A stretch of 64,000 nt of DNA. It comes from CAWCAL01 sp963695075 (GTDB lineage: Bacteria; Actinomycetota; Acidimicrobiia; Acidimicrobiales; CAWCAL01). The position numbers were made by a program, and so were the translations under genes. The notes under the pieces were generated by a model. That model did no database searches. It saw only the letters and a program-made list of their open reading frames with translations, and was not told where the DNA came from. Shown one piece after another: positions 23,854 through 33,046 of the stretch (its first letter is position 1; each line of letters opens with the position of its first letter). The stretch covers positions 1,178,001 through 1,242,000 of the forward strand of contig CAVOFR010000007.1 in assembly GCA_963695075.1 (NCBI GenBank). The letters are read 5' to 3'.

Positions 23854-26817
23854 ATGCGGCGAGCGGCTGCGATCGCGGTGCTGATGGTGCTGGTCGCTGC
23901 GGCCTGTTCCGACGACGGGGGCGGGCCGGACACCACCTCGGCCGAGGACACGGCGACGACCGACGGGACCGCCGCCGAGTCGACCGAACCGACCTGTGAC
24001 TGGCCCATGTGGGGCCACGGCGTGGAGCGCACGTTCAACTATCCGTGCGAATCGGGGATCTCGGGCGACACGGTGGACGAGCTTCGACGGGTGTGGTTCT
24101 TCAACACGAGCGACGTCGTCACCGCGGCTCCGACCGTCGTCGACGGCCGCCTGTACGTGGGCGACTGGGCCGGCCGCTTCTACGCGCTCGATGCTCAGTC
24201 GGGGGAGGAGGAGTGGCACTTCGACACCGAGGTCTCCCCGCTGGTCTACGCGGGACAGATCACCTCCAGCGCCACCTACGCGACGATCGACGAGGCCGCT
24301 GTGGTCGTGTTCGCCGGCGGCCGGACCGTGTACGCCCTCGACGCCGAGCGGGGCGAGGTGGTGTGGACTCGTGAGTTGGGGGAGCCATCAGCCCACCCGA
24401 CCGAGATCGAAGCCCCACCCCTGGTGGTCGAGGACAAGGTCCTGGTCGGATACGACGTGCACAACGGCCCGTTCCAGGCGGGAGTCGTCGCTCTCGACCT
24501 GGCCACCGGCGACGAGTTGTGGTCGTTCGATCCCGAGGACGGGGACAACCGGGGATGCGGCGACGTCTGGGGCGGCATCTCGGTCGATCTCGACCACCAG
24601 CTGGCCTACGTCGGCACCGGAAGCTGCCCTTCGTCTCCCGAGGGATGGGGGCCGTACACCGAGGCGGCGATCGCGCTGGACCTGGGCACCGGCGAGGTCG
24701 AGTGGAGCTTCCAGCCCCACGAACCGAACAACGACGACCTCGACTTCGCCGGCACGCCGCCGCTCTTCACCGCCGACGGCCGGGACCTGGTCGGGTTCGG
24801 CAACAAGGACGCGGTGTACTACGCCCTCGAACGCGCGACCGGTGAGGTGGTCTGGTCCACACAGGTGACCGAGCCCGGGCTCCTCCGCGAGGGTGGCAAC
24901 TACTCCTCGGGCGGGTTCATCGGTCCAGCCGCGTACAGCGACGGCGTTATCGTCGGCGGCACCGGTGTCGGCGACTGCCCGTGCATGCACGCTCTCGATG
25001 CGGCAACCGGCGAGATTCTCTGGCAGCAGCCAGTGGTGGGGCCGACCTATGCGCCCACCACGGTGGTGAACGACGTGGCCTTCGTCGGGTCGCTCGATTT
25101 CACTCTTCGAGCGTTGGACGTGCGGGACGGATCGGTACTGTGGTCCGACGAGCTGAGCGGGCTCGTGTCCGGCGGTGTGGCGGTGGTCGGCGACGACCTG
25201 TGGGCCGTGGCCGGCTTCCGGGAACCGGGTCTGGATGGCCCGGCCGAGACCGCGGGGGTGACGCGATACACCGTCGACCCGTCGGTCGAGGCGACCGAGG
25301 CCACCGTGCCGCCGTCGACGATCCCGGTCGGGGCAGCCGGGCTGCGGCTCGTCGATCCCCTGCCCACAGAGTGTCTCGGTGAGCCCTGCTCGATCCCCTT
25401 CGTCCTGAAGGATCCGCCGCCGGGGACATCGCCCGAGGGAACGCTGCTGATCGAGCCGGATCCGTTCCGGATCACCATCGAGACCACCGGACTCGGAGAC
25501 CCGGCTGCCTGGATCCAGCCCGGGACGCCGGCGGCCGAGGCGGGGGCGAGCGCGTACGGGCTCTTCATCAGCGAGCGGGACGACGACCCCAATGGCGGGT
25601 ACCTGTGCGTACTCGACGACGGCGGCCGCTGTACCGGTGAGTCGGTGCCCCGGCCCGGTGCCTCGTACAGCCGGATCAGCGTTCTGGCGGTGGCGGACAC
25701 CGACGAGGTTCCCTCGCCGGCCGATGGCTTCTCCCGACTGGTCACCACCATCTCCTTCGAGCCGCCATTGACCACCGACGCGGCCGGATCCAGCTTCGTC
25801 CTCAGCGGCCAGGGCAACGACCTCGTCGCCTACGACGTCGAGACCTTCGCGTCGCAGCGGGTCATCACCAATGCCTCCGACGACGAGGACGGGCGTGACA
25901 TCAACGGTCAGCTCTGCCGGCTGGACGGCGGTCGGCTGCTGACCGGTGAGGACACCGGCCAGCCCGATCCGCCGGCCGGCTACGGGATCTTCGAGCTCAC
26001 CGGCAACCGGGTAGGGATGCTCGGGTGGAAGCAGGTGGCCAAGCTGACGCCCACCTACCAGGAGGCCGCGAGCCAGCCCGAGAACTACGGCTGCGGTCAG
26101 CTGCCCGACGGCCGGATCCTCACCACCGACATCGGAAACCAGGAGCTGGGTGACGGCACCGGCCAACTCATCGTCTGGTTCCCGCCGTTCGAGGGGGACG
26201 ATGTGGCCTACTGCAAGATCGACGTCGAGGTGGCCACCGCGCAGTCGTTGTTGGTGAACGGCGGCGACGTGTTGCTGGCATCGGCCCGACCGCCCACGGG
26301 CGGGGTGTGGCGCTACACCGGCGATTTCCCGACCGGCCCCGACGCGGCCGGAGGATGTGGGCGCACCGACCCGACCGGTGCCCCGTTGGTGGACGAGGGT
26401 CGCGTCACCAAGGCGCTGATGATCCCCGCCGGCGAGCACGGCCTGGCGTCCATCGTCGGCCTGGCGCCGGCGCCGGAAGACGGCGTGTACGCATCATCGG
26501 TCATCTCGGGGGTGATCACCGAGCACGACGGCGACGGGACCTACCGCAGGACGATCCTCGAACCCCCGCCGGGAGCGGCCCTGGCCGACGGCCCCTATCC
26601 CGGTGGTACACCGCTGGGGATGGCGGTGGCCGACGACGGAACCCTCTTCTTTGCCGATCTCGGTGTCGTCATCGACGACGGCGGCATCGGCCCCGGTGAG
26701 CGCACCGGGTCGGTGCGCCGGATACGCTTCGTCGACGGCAAGCCCCAGGAGCCCGAGGTGGTCGAGGGTGATCTGGCGTTCCCCGACGGCGTCCTGGTCG
26801 TCGAAGCGCAGCGCTGA
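23854..26817 (+). CDS. Large beta-propeller lipoprotein with PQQ-like repeats
   Basis: 987-aa predicted lipoprotein (signal sequence with lipobox VAAAC, then acidic Thr-rich linker). Residues about 50-440 form a PQQ-type propeller: repeated blade signatures such as LYVGDWAGRFYALDAQSGEEEW, VYALDAERGEVVW, VVALDLATGDELW and LDAATGEILW. A central region (about 480-640) is unassigned, and residues about 650-987 have a second propeller-like pattern (LPDGRILTTDIGN, VADDGTLFFADLG). Cys residues are frequent, suggesting disulfides outside the cell. Without the catalytic Glu/Asp/Ca pattern checked, it may be a dehydrogenase or a structural binding protein. It is monocistronic. Confidence 0.75.
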   Translation: MRRAAAIAVLMVLVAAACSDDGGGPDTTSAEDTATTDGTAAESTEPTCDWPMWGHGVERTFNYPCESGISGDTVDELRRVWFFNTSDVVTAAPTVVDGRLYVGDWAGRFYALDAQSGEEEWHFDTEVSPLVYAGQITSSATYATIDEAAVVVFAGGRTVYALDAERGEVVWTRELGEPSAHPTEIEAPPLVVEDKVLVGYDVHNGPFQAGVVALDLATGDELWSFDPEDGDNRGCGDVWGGISVDLDHQLAYVGTGSCPSSPEGWGPYTEAAIALDLGTGEVEWSFQPHEPNNDDLDFAGTPPLFTADGRDLVGFGNKDAVYYALERATGEVVWSTQVTEPGLLREGGNYSSGGFIGPAAYSDGVIVGGTGVGDCPCMHALDAATGEILWQQPVVGPTYAPTTVVNDVAFVGSLDFTLRALDVRDGSVLWSDELSGLVSGGVAVVGDDLWAVAGFREPGLDGPAETAGVTRYTVDPSVEATEATVPPSTIPVGAAGLRLVDPLPTECLGEPCSIPFVLKDPPPGTSPEGTLLIEPDPFRITIETTGLGDPAAWIQPGTPAAEAGASAYGLFISERDDDPNGGYLCVLDDGGRCTGESVPRPGASYSRISVLAVADTDEVPSPADGFSRLVTTISFEPPLTTDAAGSSFVLSGQGNDLVAYDVETFASQRVITNASDDEDGRDINGQLCRLDGGRLLTGEDTGQPDPPAGYGIFELTGNRVGMLGWKQVAKLTPTYQEAASQPENYGCGQLPDGRILTTDIGNQELGDGTGQLIVWFPPFEGDDVAYCKIDVEVATAQSLLVNGGDVLLASARPPTGGVWRYTGDFPTGPDAAGGCGRTDPTGAPLVDEGRVTKALMIPAGEHGLASIVGLAPAPEDGVYASSVISGVITEHDGDGTYRRTILEPPPGAALADGPYPGGTPLGMAVADDGTLFFADLGVVIDDGGIGPGERTGSVRRIRFVDGKPQEPEVVEGDLAFPDGVLVVEAQR

Positions 26818-26831
26818 CCCCCATCCCCGCC

Positions 26832-26882
26832 CGAACTTTGGGCATCGGCCCCTCACATATCCGGTTCAGTGCCCAAAGTTCG
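26832..26882. repeat. 51-nt inverted-repeat element, family 2 copy E
   Basis: The arms CGAACTTTGGGCA and TGCCCAAAGTTCG pair perfectly over 13 bp (14 with the flanking C-G), with a 25-base loop containing CCCCTCACATATCCGG. A copy with 47 of 51 identical bases lies at 49720. Positioned 14 bases after the propeller lipoprotein stop. Confidence 0.85.
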
Positions 26883-26978
26883 GCCTGAGGGAGGGGTAAG
26901 GGGGGCGGAATCGCTCAAGGCCCGGGACCGGCTGCCGATCGAATGGGCAGGCGGAGCCGACGCTCCGAGGGGGACATC

Positions 26979-28424
26979 ATGCGACGAATGGCCGCATTCG
27001 ATGCCACATTCCTGTACGCCGAGACGGCGACCGTTCACAGCCATGTGATCGGCGTGCTCATCCTGGACCCGTCCGCGATCAAGGACCGATCGGCGACGAT
27101 GTTCCGTCGCGTCCACGAGCGGCTGAGAGCCCGAATGCACGAGCTGCCCGAGCTGCGCGAGCGGGTCGTCCCTGTGCCCTTCGGCATGGCCCACCCCGAG
27201 CTGGTTCGCGATCGCGACTTCGATCTGGACGCCCATCTCACCCACCAGCTCCTGCTGGGTCCCGGTTCGGACGAGCAGCTCGAGGCGTTCGTCGGTCGCT
27301 TCGCGGGGAGGCAGCTCGACCGAACCCGGCCCCTCTGGGAGATGGTGGTGGTCGAGGGCCTGCGTGGCGGCCGCGTCGCCCTGGTGGCGAAGCTGCACCA
27401 CTCGATCATCGACGGGATCGGAGCGGCCGACCTGCTCGCCCGCCTGCTCGACCTCTCACCCGACGCCGACGATCCCGTGCCCCGGGAGGAGCTGCAGGCC
27501 GAAGCCGTCGCGCCGGCCCTCCACCGGATGGCCACCGGCGTGGCCCAGCGGCTGGCCGATCCTCTGGCCACGACGCGGGCAGCGCGACGTTCTGTCGGGT
27601 CCATCGTGAGGACCGTCCGGGCGCACACGACGGCGCGGGCCGAGAACAAACCGACGGCGCGCCCGTTCGCCACGCCACGTACGTCGGTCAACCAGCGACT
27701 GTCCCCCCGCCGGGCGGTCGCCATGGGTTCAGTGCCCATCGACGAGGCCAGAGAGACCGCGGCAGGGTTCGGTGTCACGATGAACGACCTCCTGATGGCT
27801 GCGGTGGGTGGAGCGCTGCGCCGGCATCTCCTCGAGGCGGAGGAGCAAGTCGACGAGCCCGTGGTGGCGAGTGTCCCGGTGTCGGTGCACGACCGCAGCG
27901 AGGTCCGATGCGCTAACCAGCTGACCACGATGTTCGTACACATCCCGGTGCACATCGAGGGGTCGCGCGCCCGGGTGCGAGCGGTCCACGGCAGTGCCGC
28001 TGCCGGCAAGGCCTTCCGTAACGCGGCCGGCAACGACCTGCTCCTCGACCTGGCCGAGCTGAGTCCACCGCCTCTGGTCGCCCTGGGGGCGAGGGTGCTC
28101 CATCGGGTCAGTGTCACCAGCGTCCTGTCTCCCATGCACGGCTTGGTCGTGTCCAACATCCCCGGGCCACCGGTGCCGCTCTATCTCGCCGGGGCCCGGC
28201 TCGAGCGGTGCCATCCCTTCGGCCCTCTCACCGAGGGTGCCGGGCTGAACGTGACGGCGATGTCGAGTGTGGAGCGGCTCGACCTCGGCATCATGGTGTG
28301 TCCCCGGATGGTGCCGGACCCGCGTCGACTGATGGACGCGCTGGTCGATGAGTTCCGCGTGCTGCACGACCTGGCCGTCGTCGACGTTCGGAGTCGGCCT
28401 CGAGCCGTTGGCGCCGATGCCTGA
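26979..28424 (+). CDS. WS/DGAT-type acyltransferase
   Basis: 481-aa wax ester synthase/diacylglycerol acyltransferase family protein, which esterifies fatty acyl-CoA to a long alcohol or diacylglycerol for storage lipid. The catalytic HHSIIDG motif is intact near residue 145, and the C-terminal region SNIPGPPVPLYLAGARL and NVTAMSS matches the family. ATG at 26979 follows GAGGGGG; an upstream in-frame start at 26943 is less likely. It converges with the MaoC gene, eight bases apart. This fits a lipid-storing actinobacterium. Confidence 0.9.
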   Translation: MRRMAAFDATFLYAETATVHSHVIGVLILDPSAIKDRSATMFRRVHERLRARMHELPELRERVVPVPFGMAHPELVRDRDFDLDAHLTHQLLLGPGSDEQLEAFVGRFAGRQLDRTRPLWEMVVVEGLRGGRVALVAKLHHSIIDGIGAADLLARLLDLSPDADDPVPREELQAEAVAPALHRMATGVAQRLADPLATTRAARRSVGSIVRTVRAHTTARAENKPTARPFATPRTSVNQRLSPRRAVAMGSVPIDEARETAAGFGVTMNDLLMAAVGGALRRHLLEAEEQVDEPVVASVPVSVHDRSEVRCANQLTTMFVHIPVHIEGSRARVRAVHGSAAAGKAFRNAAGNDLLLDLAELSPPPLVALGARVLHRVSVTSVLSPMHGLVVSNIPGPPVPLYLAGARLERCHPFGPLTEGAGLNVTAMSSVERLDLGIMVCPRMVPDPRRLMDALVDEFRVLHDLAVVDVRSRPRAVGADA

Positions 28425-28432
28425 ACCGAAGC

Positions 28433-28861
28433 TCAGGCCAGCCGTGCCGAGGCTGAGCCGGACACCTTGACCTCCCCGTCGCCGTTGGCGAGCTCACACT
28501 CCATGTCGATCTCGCCCCCATCGCCGGAGTCGTCGGGCCGAACGGCCGTGACACGGATGGCGGTCGTGAGCTCCTCATCGGGCCAGGTCTGCTTCGTGAA
28601 ACGCACGCCGAACCGGGTCAGGTTGCCGACGCCGACGAAATCGGTGAGCGCACGTCCGACCAGGCCCATCGAGAACATGCCGTGGCCGAACACGCTGGGA
28701 AGGCCGACGGCCTGGGCCGCGATCTCGTCATGGTGCATGGGGTTGAAGTCCTGGGAGGCGCCCGCATAGCGAACGAGGTCGGTGCGGCTGAGCTCGTGGG
28801 TGAGCACCGGGGCACTATCGCCGACGGCGACGTCGGCGAAGCGCAGCTTCTGTTCGGTCAT
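28433..28861 (-). CDS. MaoC-like (R)-enoyl-CoA hydratase
   Basis: 142-aa single hot-dog domain protein with the hydratase-2 motif (SQDFNPMHHDEIAA) holding the catalytic Asp and His, then FGHGMFSMG. Hydrates trans-2-enoyl-CoA to (R)-3-hydroxyacyl-CoA. ATG at 28861 after GGGGGACC. Short single-domain versions usually dimerise or pair with a second MaoC subunit, and none is adjacent. It is divergent from the alpha/beta hydrolase (55 bases) and convergent with the acyltransferase. Confidence 0.88.
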   Translation of the reverse strand: MTEQKLRFADVAVGDSAPVLTHELSRTDLVRYAGASQDFNPMHHDEIAAQAVGLPSVFGHGMFSMGLVGRALTDFVGVGNLTRFGVRFTKQTWPDEELTTAIRVTAVRPDDSGDGGEIDMECELANGDGEVKVSGSASARLA

Positions 28862-28916
28862 CACGGTCCCCCTTCTCGCCTGATCGTACCCGGCGGGATG
28901 AGGCATGCTTGGGGTC

Positions 28917-29885
28917 ATGCGTCTTCCCCGTGGCTTCCGGACGATCGCTCTCCTTGCCGTGCTGGCTCTGGCCGGCGCCGCGTGCGGTGACGACGACGGC
29001 GGGTCCGAGGCGGTCGCACCCGCCACCACGGCCGCAGTGGTGTCGACCACGTCCAGCACCGTGGCGCCGGCGACGACGACCGCCCCGGTCGACCTGTCCT
29101 CGGTCGAGGTCGTGACCTTCGTGGACGACAGCCGGGAGACCCGGGCCGAGGGCGGACACGACGGGGCGCCGGACCGGTCCATCGAGACAACCGTGTACAT
29201 CCCGGCAGCGGATGAACCTCGTCCGTTGATCGTCTTGAGCCACGGGCTCTCGGGCCACCCCGAGAAGTTCCGGGAGCTCGCGTTCCACTGGGCCGACGCC
29301 GGGTTCGTCGTCGCCGTGCCGAAGTTCCCGTTGTCGAACCAGGAGCTGCTCGACCCGTGGTTCGGCGACGTTCCGGAGCAGGCGGGCGACGTGGCGTTCG
29401 TGGTCGAGTCGTTGGACGAGATCGACGAGTCGAGTCCGATCGCGGGACGGATAGATTTCGACCGCCTCGGCCTGGCCGGCGTGTCCCTCGGCGGACTCAC
29501 CAACTGGACCGCACTGCTCGACGGTTGCTGCGGTGACGTCGAGGTGGACGGGCTGGTCTCCTCGGACACGGCCTTTCCGTTCGACGTCGATCGGGCGGGC
29601 GAGGTGACCGTTCCGGTCCTGACCATCCACAGCGACGCCGACTTCGGATTCCTCTACGACGACATCCGAGCCGTCTGGGAGCAGATGCCGACGCCGCGGT
29701 TCCTGCTGACCATCCACGGCGGCATGCACGCCCAGGCTTCGGAGAACGACGACAATGCCCACAGCGAGGCCTACCAGCTGGCCTCCACCGAGTTCTGGGG
29801 GAGGGTCTTCGGCGAGACCCCCTGGGATCAGGATTTCCCCGCCGAGCTCACCGAACCCGACGTGACGACCTTCGAGGCCGCCTGA
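28917..29885 (+). CDS. Secreted alpha/beta hydrolase lipoprotein
   Basis: 322-aa predicted lipoprotein: signal sequence ending in a GAAC lipobox, then a Thr/Ala-rich linker and an alpha/beta hydrolase domain. The oxyanion region is LSHGLSGHPEKF, the nucleophile elbow is GVSLGG, and a catalytic acid and His are plausible in HSDADFGF and IHGGMHAQ. The layout matches platelet-activating-factor acetylhydrolase-like or dienelactone hydrolase-like esterases. ATG at 28917 is preferred over 28905 for spacing. Extracellular lipid or ester substrate is inferred. Confidence 0.8.
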   Translation: MRLPRGFRTIALLAVLALAGAACGDDDGGSEAVAPATTAAVVSTTSSTVAPATTTAPVDLSSVEVVTFVDDSRETRAEGGHDGAPDRSIETTVYIPAADEPRPLIVLSHGLSGHPEKFRELAFHWADAGFVVAVPKFPLSNQELLDPWFGDVPEQAGDVAFVVESLDEIDESSPIAGRIDFDRLGLAGVSLGGLTNWTALLDGCCGDVEVDGLVSSDTAFPFDVDRAGEVTVPVLTIHSDADFGFLYDDIRAVWEQMPTPRFLLTIHGGMHAQASENDDNAHSEAYQLASTEFWGRVFGETPWDQDFPAELTEPDVTTFEAA

Positions 29886-29887
29886 GC

Positions 29888-29940
29888 CGGTTTTGGGGAC
29901 GCTCAGCTACATCTCGCGTAGCTGAGCGTCCCCAGAACCG
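29888..29940. terminator. Long bidirectional terminator-like hairpin
   Basis: A 23-bp stem with one G-U type mismatch and a seven-base loop (ATCTCGC). The stem core is GGGGACGCTCAGCTAC. It begins two bases after the hydrolase stop and ends seven bases before the stop of the convergent acyl-CoA dehydrogenase, so it would end transcripts from both sides. No T-tract. Confidence 0.75.
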
Positions 29941-29947
29941 TCGGGGC

Positions 29948-32119
29948 TCACGGGTCTCGGGGCAGGTCGAGCAGTCGTTCGGCGATGATGTTGCGCTGGA
30001 TCTCGCTGGTGCCCCCGGCGATGGTCAGGCACCGGTTCCAGAGGAACCCGTTGACCCATTGCGCCGCGTCGCCCTCGTCGGCCAGGCCGGCGGCGCCCTG
30101 GAGGAGGAGGCCGACCTCCTGCACCCGCTGGTCGTGCTCGACGCCGGCCAGCTTTCGGATGGAGGCCTCGGGGCCGGGCAGTGCGCCGGACAGCGCCCGC
30201 ATCGTGGCCCGTGTCCCCATGGCGGTCAGCGCCAGCGATTCGGCTACCAGGCCTCCGACGGTGGCCAGCGCGTCGGCGGTCGGCTGCTCTCCGAGGCTCG
30301 CGAGGACCGAGGCGACTCCCGGGCCGATGGACGCGCCGCTTCCCATCGACACCCGTTCGTTCGCCAGCGTGGTGCGCCCGGCGCGCCATCCGTCGTCGAC
30401 CTCGCCCACGACGCAGTCGTCGGGCACGAACACCTCGTCGAGGAAGACCTCGTTGAACATGGCCATTCCTGTCAGCTCGCGCAGTGGGCGGATGTCGATG
30501 CCGTCGGTGCTCATGTCGAGGCAGAAGCAGGTGATGCCATCGTGCTTGGGTCGGTCGGGGTCGGTCCGGGCCAGCAGGATTCCCCAGTCGGCATCGGCGG
30601 CCATCGAGGTCCAGACCTTCTGGCCGGTCACCAGCCAGCCACCGTCGGCTCGGATGGCACGCGTCGTGAGCGAGGCCAGATCAGACCCTGCGCCGGGCTC
30701 GCTGAACAGCTGGCACCAGCTGATCTCGAAGCGGAGGGTCGGGCCGATCCAGCGCTCCTGCTGGGTGTGGGTCCCGTGCTCGATCAGGGTGGGCAGTACC
30801 CAGGCGCCGACCTGGAGGTGGGGTCGGCGGATCCCGGCTCCGCGGAACTCCTCGTCGACCACGAGCTGCTCGAGCGGTTCGGCGTCGCGGCCATGGGGCT
30901 CGGGCCAGTGGGGGACCAGGTAGCCGGATCCGGCGATGCGGCGGTTCCACTCGTGGGACGGGTGGTCCCGCAGCTCGTCGAGGAAGGCTCGGACCTCGAG
31001 CCGGTGGTCCTCGGCCTCGGGCGGCAGGTCGAGTCTCTGGGTGCGGGTGGAGCCGGCGAGGGCGCACTCGGCGACGGAGCGACGCCACCCGGCGCTCGAG
31101 CCGACCTGGAGACAGCGCGCCACGGCTCGGCGGAGGTACAGGTGGGCGTCGTGTTCCCAGGTGAAACCGATCCCGCCCAGGATCTGGATGGTGTCCTTGG
31201 CGATCCCGAGTGCGGCTTCAGGGGCCAGAGCACCGGCGGCTCCGGCAGCCAGATGGGCCTCCTCGGGGGTTAGCGCTCCGCGGGTTGCGTCCCACACCGC
31301 GGCACGGGCCAGCTCGAGAGCGACGGCCATGTCGGCGCACCGGTGTTTGATGGCCTGGAACTGGCCGATCGGCCGGCCGAACTGCTCGCGGGTGCGGGCG
31401 TGCTCGGCCGCGGTGTCGAGGCACCACCGGGCCAGCCCCAGCGCCTCGGCCCCGAGCACGATGGCCAGCAGGTCGCGCGGCTGCTCGGCCCCACTCCAGA
31501 TCGAGGACGACGGAATCTCGGGATGGCTGAGCGGCCTCAGGCGCGCCCAACCATGCCCGAGATTCCCGGCGGCCAGGTGAGGCGGGCGGCGGGGATGGTG
31601 GGGTCGAGGCTCTTGGTCGGCTCGACGGCATCGGCTGGCACGGGGACGATCTGCCATGCCTCGTCCGGCGGTCGGGTGGAGGAGGTGGGTCGCGACCGCC
31701 AGGTTGGCGATGGGCGAGAAAGGCTGATCACCGGTGATCGGTTCGAGGGTCACCGCCACGCTCGCGTCGCCCGCGACGATCGCTCGGGCCAACCCCTGGC
31801 CCGGATCGCCGCCGTAGCGGTCGGCCAGGTGGGCGACGAGCGCGGTCTCGGCCACCGGTCCGGGAGCGAGTCGGTACGCCAGCTCTTCGATCACCACGAC
31901 CAGCTCGGCGAGTCCAGCGCCCTGACCCCCGGCTTCGGTGCCGACAGCGGTGGCGAGCCAGCCCTGGTCGGCGAGCGCCGACCAGTAGCCGTCGGGTAGC
32001 GCTGCGGGCGGGTTCGGTCCGTCGATCAGCAATCGGGCGACGTCGATGCCGGCGTGACGATCGGCCCATCCTCGCACCGCGGCATGCAGCGCGGTGTGCT
32101 CGTCGGATACGCCGATCAT
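29948..32119 (-). CDS. Double-length acyl-CoA dehydrogenase, internally disrupted
   Basis: 723-aa open frame containing two acyl-CoA dehydrogenase domains in tandem, as in the FadE34-like actinobacterial fusions. The N-terminal half has TREQFGRPIGQFQAIKHRCADM and IQILGGIGFTWEHDAHLYLRR; the C-terminal half has QLFSEPGAGSDLASL, TGQKVWTS and AGGTSEIQRNIIAERLLDLP. About residues 148-205 are out of frame: the family sequence (DEAWQIVPVPADAVEPTKSL) is read in another frame between about 31680 and 31570, where a four-base addition shifts it, and the frame is regained after the hairpin at 31512-31566. The protein may be inactive in its first half, or the sequence may hold two errors. Confidence 0.8.
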   Translation of the reverse strand: MIGVSDEHTALHAAVRGWADRHAGIDVARLLIDGPNPPAALPDGYWSALADQGWLATAVGTEAGGQGAGLAELVVVIEELAYRLAPGPVAETALVAHLADRYGGDPGQGLARAIVAGDASVAVTLEPITGDQPFSPIANLAVATHLLHPTAGRGMADRPRASRCRRADQEPRPHHPRRPPHLAAGNLGHGWARLRPLSHPEIPSSSIWSGAEQPRDLLAIVLGAEALGLARWCLDTAAEHARTREQFGRPIGQFQAIKHRCADMAVALELARAAVWDATRGALTPEEAHLAAGAAGALAPEAALGIAKDTIQILGGIGFTWEHDAHLYLRRAVARCLQVGSSAGWRRSVAECALAGSTRTQRLDLPPEAEDHRLEVRAFLDELRDHPSHEWNRRIAGSGYLVPHWPEPHGRDAEPLEQLVVDEEFRGAGIRRPHLQVGAWVLPTLIEHGTHTQQERWIGPTLRFEISWCQLFSEPGAGSDLASLTTRAIRADGGWLVTGQKVWTSMAADADWGILLARTDPDRPKHDGITCFCLDMSTDGIDIRPLRELTGMAMFNEVFLDEVFVPDDCVVGEVDDGWRAGRTTLANERVSMGSGASIGPGVASVLASLGEQPTADALATVGGLVAESLALTAMGTRATMRALSGALPGPEASIRKLAGVEHDQRVQEVGLLLQGAAGLADEGDAAQWVNGFLWNRCLTIAGGTSEIQRNIIAERLLDLPRDP
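31512..31566. repeat. Hairpin element inside the acyl-CoA dehydrogenase gene
   Basis: GGAATCTCGGGATGG pairs with CCATGCCCGAGATTCC (one-base bulge), with an inner CTGAG-CGGC-CTCAG stem. Its outer bases GGAATCT/AGATTCC match the family 1 elements. In the frame holding the conserved dehydrogenase sequence it introduces a TGA, so it looks like a foreign insert within the gene. Confidence 0.65.
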
Positions 32120-32194
32120 GTCCCGATGTCTACCGCATGACCGCCGACCGCACGCAGTGGGTCGAACCGGCCAGGGGCGGACCGACGAGCCGGG

Positions 32195-33041
32195 TCACTG
32201 CTCGAGCGTGCCCCGGGATTCGTCGACCTGGTACTCGCGCGTGCCCTCGGTGATGAAGGTGACCGTGTCGCCGCCGACGGCGAAGAGATCGAGCCCAGCT
32301 CGCGCAGTAGTAGCCGAACATGGGGATGCCGAGGACGAAGTAGAGGCCGGGTCCCGACAGCTTGCATCCGACGGCAACCTGGCGCCAGTAGACGCGGTGC
32401 TCGATCGTGTGGACACCCTTCTCCTCGTAGGTGTGGGAGATGACCGCTGGCCACCAACCGATCGCCTGGCCGGTCTCGCCGGCTTCGTCTGGCGAGCCGA
32501 AGTCGATCTCCTGGCCGGCCGGAAACTGCCAGCCGTTGTAGCTGGCGACCTGGCCCCCAAGGCAGGGGTCCGGCAGGAAGAAGCAGATGAAGACGCTCGA
32601 CGGGTGAGTCGTACACGACGCCGGGTTGTACGGTCCCGGGGTGACCAACGGGGGCGAACCGTAGAGGCAGCCCGGCCCGGTGCCGGCGGGGTAGAAGGTC
32701 GGGCCGCTGGTGGCCCCGATGGTCGGCTCGTCGAGGCCCCAGATAGAGCCACTCGGTGGACAGACCGGTCAGGCCCGTAACCCGGGGGCTCGTCGCCGGT
32801 TGCCCGGACAGCTGAAGCGTCGACTCGTCGACCAACGGCGGGCTGCTGCAGGCGATCCCGCTGTCGAACACGATCTCGGCGCAGGGGGGCGGAAGTACCG
32901 ACTGCGCCGCAGCGGGCTGAGGCGGACTGGGCACGGGCGACGCGATCACGGCAGCGAGTACGCAGAGCATCACCGGGACGGCCAACACCAGTCGCCGGGA
33001 TCTCTGATCGTCGCTCGATTCGATCCGCCGTTGTGTCCCAT
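32195..33041 (-). pseudogene. Secreted protein of the Tad locus, frameshifted
   Basis: A signal peptide (LVLAVPVMLCVLAAVIASPVPS) and a Cys-rich exported domain are present but spread over three frames. Frame changes are visible near 32735 (a GGGG run, text shifts after STEWLYLG to LDEPTIGATS) and near 32305 (after MFGYYCA to RAGLDLFAVGG). A third may lie near 33010, since the ATG with a good ribosome-binding site (GAGGATC, start 33041) is not in frame with the signal peptide. The joined product would end TREYQVDESRGTLEQ at 32195. Function unknown; its place downstream of LysM suggests a pilus-associated surface protein. Confidence 0.6.
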
Positions 33042-33046
33042 GATCC

